From assembly GCF_022374875.2 (NCBI RefSeq), contig NZ_CP092427.2, positions 4,774,001 to 4,838,000 on the forward strand: 64,000 nucleotides of DNA, in the 5' to 3' direction. The notes beneath the pieces are model-generated. The model did no database searches. It was not told the DNA's origin and saw only the letters and a list, made by a program, of their open reading frames with translations. The DNA comes from Mycolicibacterium rufum. Lineage in GTDB: Bacteria > Actinomycetota > Actinomycetes > Mycobacteriales > Mycobacteriaceae. Made by a program: the position numbers and the translations under genes. Within the stretch, counting starts at the first letter, position 1; each line of letters starts with the position of its first letter. Below, in pieces: positions 1-9,717 of the stretch.

Positions 1-122
1 TGCGGGGCGAAGCCGTCAACCAGGTGGACGGGGCGCGTATCGGGTTGGGGCACACCATCGGCGGACCGACCGCGGTCTCGGCCGTGACGATCCTGGAAGG
101 ACCCGGCAGCCATGGCAGGTAA
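1..122 (+). CDS. Thiolase / lipid-transfer protein, C-terminal end (partial)
   Basis: The frame starting at base 3 is open to a TAA at 120-122. It encodes about 39 residues, including NQVDGARIGLGHTIGG and TAVSAVTILEG. This is the glycine-rich C-terminal block of SCP-x/thiolase-like enzymes, which carry out thiolytic or aldol-type cleavage of acyl-CoA side chains. The 5' part lies outside the window. The stop overlaps the start of the first permease gene by 11 bases, so the two are probably co-transcribed and translationally coupled. This ties the mce transporter to a degradation enzyme. Family assignment is fairly sure; the paralogue (ltp3-like or other) cannot be told. Confidence 0.75.
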   Translation, partial: RGEAVNQVDGARIGLGHTIGGPTAVSAVTILEGPGSHGR

Positions 123-921
123 GGGACCTGAGCGGTGGTCGCCCGGTATCGCGCAGATTCGGAACGTCAAGGGTCCGATGCAGGCGGTCGGGGGACTGTT
201 CTCGATGTCGGCCGATGCGGTGGTGTTCGTCTTCCGCAGGCCCTTCCAGTGGCGAGAGTTCCTGGAGCAGTGCTGGTTCGTGGCGCGGGTGTCGCTCGCT
301 CCGACGCTGCTGGTGGCCATCCCGTTCACCGTGCTCGTCAGCTTCATCCTCAACATCCTGCTGCGTGAGCTGGGGGCGGCCGATCTGAGCGGGGCCGGCG
401 CGGCCTTCGGCGCCGTCACGCAGGTGGGCCCGCTGGTGACCGTGCTGATCGTCGCCGGCGCAGGCGCGACGGCCATGTGCGCCGATCTGGGCTCACGCAC
501 CATCCGCGAGGAGATCGACGCCATGGAGGTGCTGGGCATCAACCCGGTGCAGCGTCTGGTCACCCCCCGGATGCTGGCGTCGGGTCTGGTGGCTCTGCTG
601 CTCAACAGCCTCGTCGTGATCATCGGCATTCTCGGCGGTTACACGTTCTCGGTGTTCATCCAGGACGTCAACCCGGGTGCCTTCGCCGCGGGTATCACGC
701 TGCTCACCGGTGTTCCCGAGGTGATCATCTCGTGCGTCAAGGCGGCCCTGTTCGGCCTGATCGCCGGATTGGTGGCCTGCTACCGCGGGCTGACCATCAC
801 CGGCGGCGGCGCCAAGGCCGTCGGGAACGCCGTCAACGAGACCGTCGTCTACGCCTTCATGGCGCTGTTCGTCATCAACGTGGTCGTCACCGCGGTCGGC
901 ATCCGGATGACGACGGGCTAG
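112..921 (+). CDS. YrbE/MlaE-family permease, first of the mce operon (YrbEA)
   Basis: A 269-residue integral membrane protein of the MlaE/YrbE family, the permease half of actinobacterial Mce lipid importers. Several hydrophobic segments lie between about residues 60 and 265. The conserved middle block has TAMCADLGSRTIREEIDAMEV followed by GINPVQRLVTPR, the family signature thought to contact the ATPase (MceG/Mkl, encoded elsewhere in mycobacteria). It is the first of eight genes on the plus strand and overlaps the thiolase end. Which mce family (mce4, mce5 or other) this is cannot be decided by eye. Confidence 0.93.
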   Translation: MAGKGPERWSPGIAQIRNVKGPMQAVGGLFSMSADAVVFVFRRPFQWREFLEQCWFVARVSLAPTLLVAIPFTVLVSFILNILLRELGAADLSGAGAAFGAVTQVGPLVTVLIVAGAGATAMCADLGSRTIREEIDAMEVLGINPVQRLVTPRMLASGLVALLLNSLVVIIGILGGYTFSVFIQDVNPGAFAAGITLLTGVPEVIISCVKAALFGLIAGLVACYRGLTITGGGAKAVGNAVNETVVYAFMALFVINVVVTAVGIRMTTG

Positions 922-931
922 GCGGGACACC

Positions 932-1789
932 ATGGGCACCACGACAATTCTGCGCACACGTTTCCCGCGACTGACGCACTACGCCGGCCGGCCCGTCGCG
1001 ACGCTGTCGCGCATCGGCGACCACACCATGTTCTACGGCAAGGCGATCGCCGGTGTGCCCCACGCCGCGGTGCACTTCCGCAAGGAGATCATCCGGCTGA
1101 TCGCCGAGATCTCCATGGGCGCAGGCACGCTGGCGATGATCGGTGGCACGGTGGTGATCGTCGGCTTCCTCACGCTGGCGGCGGGCGGCACGCTGGCCGT
1201 GCAGGGGTACAGCTCGCTGGGCAACATCGGCATCGAGGCGCTGACCGGCTTCCTCGCCGCGTTCATCAACGTCCGCATCTCGGCACCGGTGGTCGCCGGG
1301 ATCGGGCTGGCCGCCACCTTCGGCGCCGGCGTGACCGCCCAGCTGGGCGCCATGCGGATCAACGAGGAGATCGATGCGCTGGAATCGATGGGAATCCGCC
1401 CCGTCGAGTACCTGGTGTCGACCCGCATCGTCGCGGGCATGATCGCGATCACCCCGCTGTACTCCATCGCGGTGATCCTGTCGTTCGTCGCAAGCCAATT
1501 CACCACCACGGTGCTCTTCGGTCAGTCCAGTGGGCTCTACGACCACTACTTCGACACGTTCCTCAACCCGATCGACCTGCTGTGGTCGTTCCTGCAGGCG
1601 ATCCTGATGGCGATCACGATCCTGTTGATCCACACGTACTTCGGCTACTTCGCGACGGGCGGTCCCTCGGGCGTCGGCGTCGCGGTGGGCAACGCGGTGC
1701 GAACCTCCCTCATCGTGGTCGTCTCGGTGACGCTGCTGGTGTCGCTGTCGATCTACGGTTCCAACGGCAACTTCAATCTGTCGGGCTAG
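932..1789 (+). CDS. YrbE/MlaE-family permease, second of the mce operon (YrbEB)
   Basis: A 285-residue membrane protein paralogous to the gene just before it; the pair is expected to form a heterodimeric permease in the inner membrane. It carries the same family block (AQLGAMRINEEIDALESMG, then IRPVEYLVSTR) near residues 135-165 and ends in hydrophobic segments. It starts 10 bases after the stop of YrbEA and is followed within 8 bases by MceA. Both YrbE genes together before mceA-F is the standard layout of an mce operon. Confidence 0.93.
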   Translation: MGTTTILRTRFPRLTHYAGRPVATLSRIGDHTMFYGKAIAGVPHAAVHFRKEIIRLIAEISMGAGTLAMIGGTVVIVGFLTLAAGGTLAVQGYSSLGNIGIEALTGFLAAFINVRISAPVVAGIGLAATFGAGVTAQLGAMRINEEIDALESMGIRPVEYLVSTRIVAGMIAITPLYSIAVILSFVASQFTTTVLFGQSSGLYDHYFDTFLNPIDLLWSFLQAILMAITILLIHTYFGYFATGGPSGVGVAVGNAVRTSLIVVVSVTLLVSLSIYGSNGNFNLSG

Positions 1790-1797
1790 GGGGACAG

Positions 1798-2985
1798 GTG
1801 GCGCGCAGAAATCTCCGGCCCCTGGTGGGTTTGGGCATGGTCATCGCGATCGTCGCGGTGGTCGCGCTGGCCGTCGTCCTGTTCCGGGGCGGATACCGCG
1901 ATACCGCCGGGGTCACGGTCATCTCCGACCGCGCCGGCCTGGTGATGAACCCGCAGGCGAAGGTCAAGATGCGTGGCGTTCAGGTCGGCACCGTGGAGTC
2001 GGTGTCCTACCGGCCCGACGGCACCGCCGACCTGAAGCTGGCCATCGACAACTCCGCGCTGCACCTGATCCCGAGCAATGTCGGTGTGGACATCGCCTCG
2101 TCGACGGTGTTCGGGGCCAAGTCCGTCGAATTGGTCGCACCCCCGAAGCCGTCGGACGTCCCGCTGCGGGCCGGCCAGACCCTGCAGGGCCAGCACGTCA
2201 TGGTGGAGGCCAATACCGTTTTCCAGCAGCTGGTCTCGGTGCTGAACAAGATCGACCCGGCGAAGCTCAATGAGACACTCGGCGCGCTGTCGGCGGCATT
2301 CTCCGGCAGGGGAGAGAAGTTCGGGCAGGCGCTGAGCGATTTCAACACCGTGCTGGCCAAGCTGCAACCGAGCCTGCCGAGCCTGAGCCGTGACATCGAG
2401 CTCACCGCGCCGGTCGCCGCCGCCTACGCCGACGCCGCGCCGGATCTCGTTCGGACGATGCAGAATTCGACCACGCTCAGCGACAGCATCGTCGACCAGC
2501 AGGACAATCTGGACACGTTCCTGGTCAGCGCGATCGGCCTGGCCGACATCGGCAACGACGTCCTGGGCAGCAACCGGGCCGCCTTCAGCACCGTGCTGGA
2601 CCTGCTGGTCCCCACCACCGATGTGTTCCAGCGGTATGCCCCTGCCATCGACTGCACGCTCAAGGGTATGCAGTACACGCTGCACCAACCGCCGCAGCTC
2701 GATCCCGGCGTGCTCGTCAACGTCGCGTTCACCCTCGGCATCGAGCGCTACCGTTACCCGGCCAACCTGCCCAAGGTGGCGGCCAAGGGCGGCCCGCAGT
2801 GTATGGGCCTGCCGTACATCGGATTCGGTAACCGGTCGAAGTACCTGGTCACCGATACCGGCGCCAATCCGTGGCAGTACGGCAACCAGGGCATCGTGCT
2901 CAATTCCGACGGCCTCAAGCAGCTGCTGTTCGGACCGCTGGACGGTCCGCCCCGCAACACCGCACAGATCGGGCAACCGGGATGA
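1798..2985 (+). CDS. MceA, MCE-family substrate-binding protein
   Basis: The protein has 395 residues from a GTG at 1798, preceded by AGGGGGACAG. This start puts a single hydrophobic segment at about residues 8-26, as expected for an Mce protein anchored in the inner membrane. The MCE domain follows at about 35-115 (DRAGLVMNPQAKVKMRGVQVG). Then comes the helical CTTD-type region, and a C-terminal part with two cysteines that may pair (CTLKG; QCMGLPYIG). Mce subunits A-F are thought to form a hexameric tube moving lipids between outer and inner membranes. An open frame extends upstream to 1582 but lies inside yrbEB and is not used. Confidence 0.92.
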   Translation: MARRNLRPLVGLGMVIAIVAVVALAVVLFRGGYRDTAGVTVISDRAGLVMNPQAKVKMRGVQVGTVESVSYRPDGTADLKLAIDNSALHLIPSNVGVDIASSTVFGAKSVELVAPPKPSDVPLRAGQTLQGQHVMVEANTVFQQLVSVLNKIDPAKLNETLGALSAAFSGRGEKFGQALSDFNTVLAKLQPSLPSLSRDIELTAPVAAAYADAAPDLVRTMQNSTTLSDSIVDQQDNLDTFLVSAIGLADIGNDVLGSNRAAFSTVLDLLVPTTDVFQRYAPAIDCTLKGMQYTLHQPPQLDPGVLVNVAFTLGIERYRYPANLPKVAAKGGPQCMGLPYIGFGNRSKYLVTDTGANPWQYGNQGIVLNSDGLKQLLFGPLDGPPRNTAQIGQPG

Positions 2986-4007
2986 CCCGCGCCACCGGCA
3001 CGTTGATCAAATTCGGGATCTTCGCGGTGGTGATGGTCCTGCTCACCGCGTTCCTGTTCATGGCGTTCAGCCAGTACCGCAGCGGCTCGACGTCCAGCTA
3101 CACCGCGGTGTTCGGGGACGCCTCGCGGCTGAAGACGGGCGACTCCGTGCGCGTCGCCGGGGTGCGGGTGGGCACCGTCGACGGCGTCGAGTTGCAGGAC
3201 GACAAGAACGTCCTGGTGACCTTCGACGCCGACCGCACCGTCGTGCTGACCACCGGCACCAAGGCCGCGGTGCGCTATCTCAACCTGACCGGCGATCGTT
3301 ATCTCGAGCTCCTCGACGGACCCGGCTCCACGCGGGTGCTCCCCGCGGGCGGACAGATCCCGAAGGAACGGACCGCCGGCGCCCTGGATCTCGACCTGCT
3401 GCTCGGGGGGTTGCGGCCGGTGGTGCAGGGTCTCAACCCCCAGGACGTGAACGCGCTGACCTCAGCGCTCGTGCAGATCTTCCAGGGGCAGGGCAACACC
3501 CTGGATTCGCTGCTGAGCAAGACGTCCTCGTTCTCCAGCACGCTGGCCGACAACAGCGCCGTGGTGCAGCAATTGATCGACAACCTGCGCACCGTCGTCG
3601 ACACCATCGGCAAGGACGGCGATAAGTTCTCCGACGCGATCGACCGGCTCGAGCAACTGGTGAGCGGCCTGGCGCAGGATCGGGACCCGATCGGCACCGC
3701 CATCACCGCGCTGGACAACGGAACCGCCTCGATCTCCGACCTTCTCACCCAGGCCCGGCCACCGCTGGCGGGCACGGTCGACCAACTCAACCGGCTGGCG
3801 CCGCTGCTCGACGACCACCAGGTCGTCCTCGACCGGGCGCTGCAGCGCGCGCCGGAGACCTACCGGAAACTCGCCCGGCTGGGTTCCTACGGCAGCTGGA
3901 TCATGTACTACATCTGCGGCCTGTCGATCCGCGTCACCGATCTGCAGGGCCGAACCGCGGTCTTCCCCATGATCAAACAAGAAGGCGGAAGGTGCGCTGA
4001 GCCCTGA
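2982..4007 (+). CDS. MceB, MCE-family protein
   Basis: The protein has 341 residues, starting at the ATG that overlaps the MceA stop (ATGA). One N-terminal membrane segment lies at about residues 9-30. The MCE domain contains FGDASRLKTGDSVRVAGVRVG (about 42-62) and YLNLTGDRYLELL. A long alpha-helical region follows, ending with IRVTDLQGRTAVFP, a motif typical of MceB proteins. It sits between MceA and MceC with 4- and 1-base overlaps, so equal production of subunits by translational coupling is likely. Confidence 0.92.
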   Translation: MTRATGTLIKFGIFAVVMVLLTAFLFMAFSQYRSGSTSSYTAVFGDASRLKTGDSVRVAGVRVGTVDGVELQDDKNVLVTFDADRTVVLTTGTKAAVRYLNLTGDRYLELLDGPGSTRVLPAGGQIPKERTAGALDLDLLLGGLRPVVQGLNPQDVNALTSALVQIFQGQGNTLDSLLSKTSSFSSTLADNSAVVQQLIDNLRTVVDTIGKDGDKFSDAIDRLEQLVSGLAQDRDPIGTAITALDNGTASISDLLTQARPPLAGTVDQLNRLAPLLDDHQVVLDRALQRAPETYRKLARLGSYGSWIMYYICGLSIRVTDLQGRTAVFPMIKQEGGRCAEP

Positions 4008-5089
4008 TGCGCAAATACCGGGAATCGAATCTCATCAAGGCGGGATTCATCGGCGTGACGCTGATCATCCTCGTCATCGCGGTCGGCCTGCAGCCCGAAC
4101 GCCTGATCCAGTGGGCGACGTCCATCCGGCATCAGGCCCTGTTCACCGAGGCCGGCGGCATCACCGTCGGCAACGACGTGACGCTGTCGGGGATCAAGGT
4201 GGGCACCGTCACCGACGTCGCGCTCGACAACGGTGACGCGCTGGTCACGTTCACCATCGACGGCAAGTACCCCTTGGGGTCGTTGACCACCGCGCACATC
4301 CGGACCGGCTCCCTGCTGGGAGAGCGGGTGATCACCCTCGAGTCCGACGGCAGCGGCACGCTGGGTTCCCATGACGTCATCCCGACATCGCGCACCTCGT
4401 CTCCGTATTCGCTCACTGATGCCGTCGGCGACCTGACCACCAACACGGCGGGTACCGACACCGCGTCGCTGAACCAGTCGCTCGACACGCTGTCCTCGAC
4501 GATCGATCAGATCGCTCCGCAACTCGGTCCGACATTCGACGGCCTGAGCCGGCTGTCCCAGTCGATCAACGACCGCAACGAGAACCTGGCCGCGCTGCTC
4601 AAGAGCGCCGGCGATGTCACCGAGGTGCTCTCGCAGCGCAGCCAGCAGGTGAACACCCTGCTGCTCAACGCCAATGACCTGCTCGGTGTGCTCAACGACC
4701 GGCGGCAGGCGATCGTGGACCTGCTCGCCAACACCTCGGCCGTCGCGCAGCAGCTCAGCGGTCTGGTCGCCGACAACGAGGCCGAACTGGCGCCGACACT
4801 GCAGCGGCTGAACTCGGTGATGGCGATGCTGGAACGCAACCGGGAGAACATCGCCAACACCCTGCCGAGTCTGAAGAAATTCATCCTGGCCCAGGGCGAG
4901 ACGCTCGCCAACGGCCCGTACTACAACGCCTACGTTCCGAACCTGCAGCCCGCGCAGCTGTTGCAGCCGTTCATCGACTACGCGTTCGGGTTCCGGCGCG
5001 GCACCAATGCCGGTCAGCCACCGGACACGTCGGGGCCGCGTGCGGAACTCCCGCTGCCGTACAACGGAATTCCGGGAGGTACCCGCTGA
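4007..5089 (+). CDS. MceC, MCE-family protein
   Basis: The protein has 360 residues. Its ATG shares one base with the MceB stop. A membrane segment lies at about residues 12-30. The MCE domain spans about 40-120, with FTEAGGITVGNDVTLSGIKVG and GSLLGERVITLE. A long coiled-coil-like helical part runs from about 150 to 290. The tail has NGPYYNAYVPNLQP, common in MceC. It is a periplasmic subunit of the transporter encoded by this operon. Confidence 0.92.
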   Translation: MRKYRESNLIKAGFIGVTLIILVIAVGLQPERLIQWATSIRHQALFTEAGGITVGNDVTLSGIKVGTVTDVALDNGDALVTFTIDGKYPLGSLTTAHIRTGSLLGERVITLESDGSGTLGSHDVIPTSRTSSPYSLTDAVGDLTTNTAGTDTASLNQSLDTLSSTIDQIAPQLGPTFDGLSRLSQSINDRNENLAALLKSAGDVTEVLSQRSQQVNTLLLNANDLLGVLNDRRQAIVDLLANTSAVAQQLSGLVADNEAELAPTLQRLNSVMAMLERNRENIANTLPSLKKFILAQGETLANGPYYNAYVPNLQPAQLLQPFIDYAFGFRRGTNAGQPPDTSGPRAELPLPYNGIPGGTR

Positions 5090-6558
5090 TGGGACGTAGG
5101 CGGTTGGCAACGATCCTGGCGGTGGTCCTCGCGGTGCTGCTGCTGGCCGGCGGCGGCTACCTGATCCGGCAGACCTACTTCGGGCCGCGCACCATCTCGG
5201 CGATCTTCACCTCTGCCACCGGCATCTACCCCGGTGACGAGGTGCGGGTGTCGGGCGTCAAGGTCGGCCGCATCGCGTCGATCACGCCCGAGGGAACACA
5301 GACCCGGATGGTGCTCGACGTGGACCGCGATGTGCCGATCCCGGCCGACGCCAAGGCGGTGATCGTCGCACCGAACCTGGTGGCCGCACGGTATCTGCAG
5401 CTGACCCCCGCCTACCGCTCGAGCGGGCCCACCCTGCCTGACGATTCGGTGATCCCACTGGACCGCACCGCGGTGCCGGTCGAATGGGACGAGGTCAAAG
5501 AACAGCTGATGCGGCTCGCGACCGACCTCGGACCGCGCAGCGGTGTCGACGGCACGTCGGTCTCCCGGTTCATCGACAGCGCGGCCAACGCGATGGAGGG
5601 CAACGGAGACAAGCTGCGCCAGACCATCTCTCAGCTCTCGGGCGTGGCCCGCGTGCTGGCGGAAGGCAGTGGGAACGTCGTCGACATCATCAAGAACCTG
5701 CAAACGTTCGTCACCGCGCTGAAGAACAGCAACGAGCAGGTGGTGATGTTCCAGAACCGGCTGGCGACGCTGACCAGCGTGGTCGACGGCAGCCGGTCGG
5801 ATCTCGATGCGGCGCTGAAGAACCTGTCGGTGGCTGTGGTGGACGTGCAGCGGTTCGTCGCAGGAACCCGGGACAAGACCTCCGAGCAGGTGCAGCGCCT
5901 CGCCAACGTGACCGGCAACCTGCTCGACAACAAGATGGAGATCGAAAACCTCCTGCACATCGCGCCCAATGCGCTGTCGAACGCCTACAACATCTACAAC
6001 CCGGACGTGGGCAGCGCGGTGGGCCAGTTCGTGCTGAACAACTTCTCCAACCCGGTGCAGTTCGTGTGTGGCGCCATCGGGGCCATCGAGAACACCACCG
6101 CCCCGGAGACCGCGAAGCTGTGCTCGGACTATCTCGGTCCCGCGCTGCGACTGCTCAACTTCAACTACCTGCCGTTCCCGATCGCCCCGTTCCTGATGCC
6201 GTCGGCGAATCCGGACAACCTCATCTACTCCGAGGCCAATCTGATGCCGGGCGGTCCCGGCGGGTCAGCGGCCCCTCCGACCGATCCGCCGGCCATCTCC
6301 GCCTACGAGGGGGTGGCACCCGGGCCGGCGCCGTACACCGGACGCGCACCCGGCGTACCGCCACCGGGAGCGCAGCAGCTGCTGCCCGGCGCCCCGCCGG
6401 TGATCCCGCCCAGCGTGCCGCCCAGCGTGTACTCGATGCTGGCGCCGGCCGGTCCCGCACCGGGGCCCGCACCGGCCCCGGTGGGCGGGCCGCCGCTCGC
6501 CGCAGAAGCTCCGGCGCCCGCACCGGCGCCCCCCGCAGGAGGGACGCCCCCGGCATGA
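5089..6558 (+). CDS. MceD, MCE-family protein with proline-rich tail
   Basis: The protein has 489 residues. There is an N-terminal membrane segment at about 6-26. The MCE domain (FTSATGIYPGDEVRVSGVKVG; AARYLQLTPAY) covers about 35-115, followed by a helical region to about 330. The last roughly 100 residues are rich in proline, alanine and glycine, with no fold expected. Such tails are usual in MceD and may span cell-wall layers; this is inference. Its end overlaps the MceE start by 4 bases. Confidence 0.92.
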   Translation: MGRRRLATILAVVLAVLLLAGGGYLIRQTYFGPRTISAIFTSATGIYPGDEVRVSGVKVGRIASITPEGTQTRMVLDVDRDVPIPADAKAVIVAPNLVAARYLQLTPAYRSSGPTLPDDSVIPLDRTAVPVEWDEVKEQLMRLATDLGPRSGVDGTSVSRFIDSAANAMEGNGDKLRQTISQLSGVARVLAEGSGNVVDIIKNLQTFVTALKNSNEQVVMFQNRLATLTSVVDGSRSDLDAALKNLSVAVVDVQRFVAGTRDKTSEQVQRLANVTGNLLDNKMEIENLLHIAPNALSNAYNIYNPDVGSAVGQFVLNNFSNPVQFVCGAIGAIENTTAPETAKLCSDYLGPALRLLNFNYLPFPIAPFLMPSANPDNLIYSEANLMPGGPGGSAAPPTDPPAISAYEGVAPGPAPYTGRAPGVPPPGAQQLLPGAPPVIPPSVPPSVYSMLAPAGPAPGPAPAPVGGPPLAAEAPAPAPAPPAGGTPPA

Positions 6559-7949
6559 TGAGGCAGAGAATGTCGCGGCGGGCCACCGTCGTTGCCACGT
6601 GTGTCGCGGTGTCGGTCAGCGGGTGCGGCTTCCAGGGCGTGAACACCTTGCCGCTGCCCGGTGCGGTCGGACGAGGGTCCGACGCTGTCGTCTATCACGT
6701 CGAGGTCGCCAACATCGCGACCCTGGAACCGAATTCGCCGGTGATGATCGACGACGTCGTGGTCGGCAGCGTGCGTTCCCTGGCGGTCAAGGACTGGCAC
6801 GCCGATGTGGAGATCTCAGTGAAGCCCGACGTGGTGATCCCGGCCAATGCGGTGGCCAGCGTCGGTCAGACCAGCCTGCTCGGATCCATGCATCTGGCGC
6901 TCAATCCGCCGCCTGGGCAGTCGCCGCAGGGCAGGCTCGCCGCAGGCACCACGATCGGGCTCAACGACTCGTCGACCTATCCGACCACCGAGCAGACCCT
7001 GTCGGCGCTCGCCGCGGTCGTCAACGGCGGAGGCCTCGGCCAGATCGGTGATGTCATCCACAACGTCAGCGGCGCGCTCCAGGGCCGCGAGGGCGAGATC
7101 CGCGATCTGCTGGGCAGACTGGACACCTTCGTCGGGACACTGGACGCGCAGCGGGACAACATCGTGGCGTCGATCCAGTCGCTCAATCGCCTCGCGGCGA
7201 CCTTCGCCGGTCAGCGCGACGACATCACCCGGGCGTTGGATCGGATCCCTCCGGCCATCGACGTGCTGGTCAGGGAGCGACCGCGGCTGACCACCGCGCT
7301 GCAGAAGCTGGGCACGTTCAGCGACACCGCGACCCAGTTCGTCAACGACTCTCAGGCCGATCTGGTGCAGAATCTGAAGAACCTGGAGCCCGTGATCAAG
7401 ACCTTCGCCGATGTGGGTCCCGAACTGAACTCGCTGCTCGAGTACGCCGCGCACTTCCCGTTCACGCAGAGCTTCATCGACCGCGCGATCCGGGGCGACT
7501 ACTACAATCTCTTCGCCACCGTCGATCTGACGATCCCGCGGCTCAAGCGCACCACCTTCCTCGGGACGCGCTGGGAACAGGAGGGGGCGCAGCTGATTCC
7601 GGCGCCGGGCGATCCGAACTACCTGCAGTACACCTATGACCCCCTCAAGCTCGGAATCGACCCCCCGCCCGAGATGCGACCGCCACTGGGTGACGTCTCC
7701 TACCCGCCGGCGCAACCGGTGCCGCCCCGCGACGTCGTCGTGCCGTCGGCTCCGCCTCCGGTGACCGCCGACGTCGGACCGATCCTTCCGATGGTCCCGC
7801 CGGCGCCGCTGTCGGTGCCCGGCGGACAGATCCAGACACAGTCCGCACCGCCGACCCCCGGCGGGCTGGACCAGATCTTTGCGGGTCCCTATGGGCCGCA
7901 ATCGAATCCGCCGGCCGCTCAGCCGCCCGCACCCGGAGGTGGTGGCTAG
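6555..7949 (+). CDS. MceE, lipoprotein member of the MCE family
   Basis: The protein has 464 residues from the ATG that overlaps the MceD stop. A short basic segment (MMRQRMSRR) precedes a hydrophobic stretch and a lipobox VSVSGC with Cys24, so it should be a lipid-anchored protein, as for LprK/LprN in M. tuberculosis. The MCE domain (about 45-125) has ANIATLEPNSPVMIDDVVVGS and GQTSLLGSMHLAL. The C-terminal 100 residues are proline-rich. An open frame running upstream to 5484 lies inside mceD and is not coding. Confidence 0.92.
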   Translation: MMRQRMSRRATVVATCVAVSVSGCGFQGVNTLPLPGAVGRGSDAVVYHVEVANIATLEPNSPVMIDDVVVGSVRSLAVKDWHADVEISVKPDVVIPANAVASVGQTSLLGSMHLALNPPPGQSPQGRLAAGTTIGLNDSSTYPTTEQTLSALAAVVNGGGLGQIGDVIHNVSGALQGREGEIRDLLGRLDTFVGTLDAQRDNIVASIQSLNRLAATFAGQRDDITRALDRIPPAIDVLVRERPRLTTALQKLGTFSDTATQFVNDSQADLVQNLKNLEPVIKTFADVGPELNSLLEYAAHFPFTQSFIDRAIRGDYYNLFATVDLTIPRLKRTTFLGTRWEQEGAQLIPAPGDPNYLQYTYDPLKLGIDPPPEMRPPLGDVSYPPAQPVPPRDVVVPSAPPPVTADVGPILPMVPPAPLSVPGGQIQTQSAPPTPGGLDQIFAGPYGPQSNPPAAQPPAPGGGG

Positions 7950-9694
7950 TGCTCACCCGGTTCGTCCGCAACCAGCTGATCATCTTCACGATCGCCTCGG
8001 TGGTCGGGGTGCTGGTGATGGTGTTCGTCTACATGCAGGTGCCGATGCTCCTCGGGCTGGGCCGCATCACCGTGACGATGGAGCTCCCCGCTGCCGGCGG
8101 GCTCTACCAGTTCAGCAACGTCACCTACCGCGGTTCACAGATCGGCAAGGTGACGTCGGTGACGCTGACCGACCACGGCGCCCAGGCGACCATGTCCCTG
8201 GAACGCTCGCCGAAGATCCCAGCCGACCTGAAGGCCGAGGTACGCAGCATGTCGGCGGTCGGTGAGCAGTACGTGGAGTTGTTGCCGCGCACGGATTCCG
8301 GCCCGTACCTGGAGAACGGGTCGGTGATCGCCATGGGGAACACCACCATCCCCCAGGCGGTCGGCCCGATGCTGGACCAGCTCAGCTCCCTGGTGGACAC
8401 CATCCCGAAGGACAGCCTGAGCCGACTGCTCGACGAGTCGTACAAGGCATTCAACGGAACGGGTTACGACTTCGGCTCGCTGCTGGATTCGTCGTCGACG
8501 GTGACCCGGGACGCGAACGCGGTGTCCGACCAGACCATCGCCCTCACCGAGGATGTCGGTCCCTTCCTCGACGCCCAGGCCAAGACCACCGATGCGATCC
8601 GCACCTGGGCGGCCAGCCTCGCCGGGGTGACCGAACAGGTCGCGAACGACGATGCGCAGGTGCGCTCGATCCTGCAGAACGGGCCGGGTTTCGCGCAGGA
8701 GGCGTCGCGGCTGCTCAACCAGATCAAGCCGACGCTGCCGGTCCTGCTGGCCAACCTGACCACCTTCGGCCAGATCGGTGTCACCTACAACCCTTCGATC
8801 GAGCAGTTGCTGGTGCTGGTGCCGCCGTTCGTCGCGCAGATCCAGACCTACGCCCCCACCAACAACCCGACCGGCTTGCCCAACGGTGACTTCTCGCTGG
8901 GGCTCGGTGATCCGCCGGCCTGCACGGTGGGCTTCCTGCCGCCGTCGGAATGGCGCAATCCCGCCGACACGTCGGTGATCGACACCCCTGACGGCCTGTA
9001 TTGCAAGCTGCCCCAGGATTCGCCGATCGGGGTGCGCGGCGCGCGCAACTATCCCTGCATGGACCATCCCGGCAAGCGGGCGCCCACCGTGGAACTGTGC
9101 AACGACCCGAACGGATATCAGCCGATCGCTCAGCGTCAGCACGCCCTCGGACCGTATCCGCTCGATCCCAACCTCATCGCGCAAGGCATCCTGCCGGACT
9201 CACGGGTGCGGCCGGACGACAACATCTTCGGTCCGATCGAGGGCACACCGCTGCCGCCCGGAGTGACGGCCCCACCGCCGGACATCGCCCCGCCGCCGTC
9301 GCCGCCGCCGAACTTCGCGGGCACCAACCCCGGCGCCATGCTGCCCGGCCAACCGCTGTACACCGCGCCTCCGGTGAGTCCGCCGGCGCCGGCGCAGGTG
9401 ACCGATCCCGCGATCGTCCCCGCGCCGCCGGCGCAACTGCCGCAGGCCACCGAGATACCTCTGCCGCCGGGTGTCTCACCCGATGTGCTGCCTCCGACGG
9501 CGGTCCCCGTGCCGGCGCCCGAACCCGTGGTGTCGCCGAGCGCGTTCACCGGCGCCCAGGGGAACGGGCCCTCGGTCGCGGTGGCCAAGTACAACCCGCG
9601 CACCGGCGAGTACACGGGTAGCGACGGAAAGCTCTACCGCCAAGCCGATCTCGCGGCGGCGCCCACGTCGTGGCGAGAGATGATGCCGATGTGA
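7949..9694 (+). CDS. MceF, last MCE-family protein of the operon
   Basis: The protein has 581 residues from a GTG that overlaps the MceE stop by one base. A membrane segment lies at about 9-28. The MCE domain (MELPAAGGLYQFSNVTYRG; MSAVGEQYVELLP) covers about 35-115, then a helical part. A region with cysteines follows (ACTVGFLPPSEWRNP; YPCMDHPGKRAPTVELC), typical of MceF. The tail is long and proline-rich, ending in a basic/aromatic segment near WREMMPM. It closes the eight-gene operon, and the next gene is on the other strand. Confidence 0.92.
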   Translation: MLTRFVRNQLIIFTIASVVGVLVMVFVYMQVPMLLGLGRITVTMELPAAGGLYQFSNVTYRGSQIGKVTSVTLTDHGAQATMSLERSPKIPADLKAEVRSMSAVGEQYVELLPRTDSGPYLENGSVIAMGNTTIPQAVGPMLDQLSSLVDTIPKDSLSRLLDESYKAFNGTGYDFGSLLDSSSTVTRDANAVSDQTIALTEDVGPFLDAQAKTTDAIRTWAASLAGVTEQVANDDAQVRSILQNGPGFAQEASRLLNQIKPTLPVLLANLTTFGQIGVTYNPSIEQLLVLVPPFVAQIQTYAPTNNPTGLPNGDFSLGLGDPPACTVGFLPPSEWRNPADTSVIDTPDGLYCKLPQDSPIGVRGARNYPCMDHPGKRAPTVELCNDPNGYQPIAQRQHALGPYPLDPNLIAQGILPDSRVRPDDNIFGPIEGTPLPPGVTAPPPDIAPPPSPPPNFAGTNPGAMLPGQPLYTAPPVSPPAPAQVTDPAIVPAPPAQLPQATEIPLPPGVSPDVLPPTAVPVPAPEPVVSPSAFTGAQGNGPSVAVAKYNPRTGEYTGSDGKLYRQADLAAAPTSWREMMPM

Positions 9695-9717
9695 TCCGGG
9701 CGGGGACGAGGCGGGGG

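Noticed and set aside
112..9694. Assigning the transporter to mce4 (cholesterol)
   Set aside because: The thiolase neighbour is suggestive, but the usual flanking genes (kshA, hsd4A, kstR) are not in view and family-level sequence comparison cannot be done by eye.
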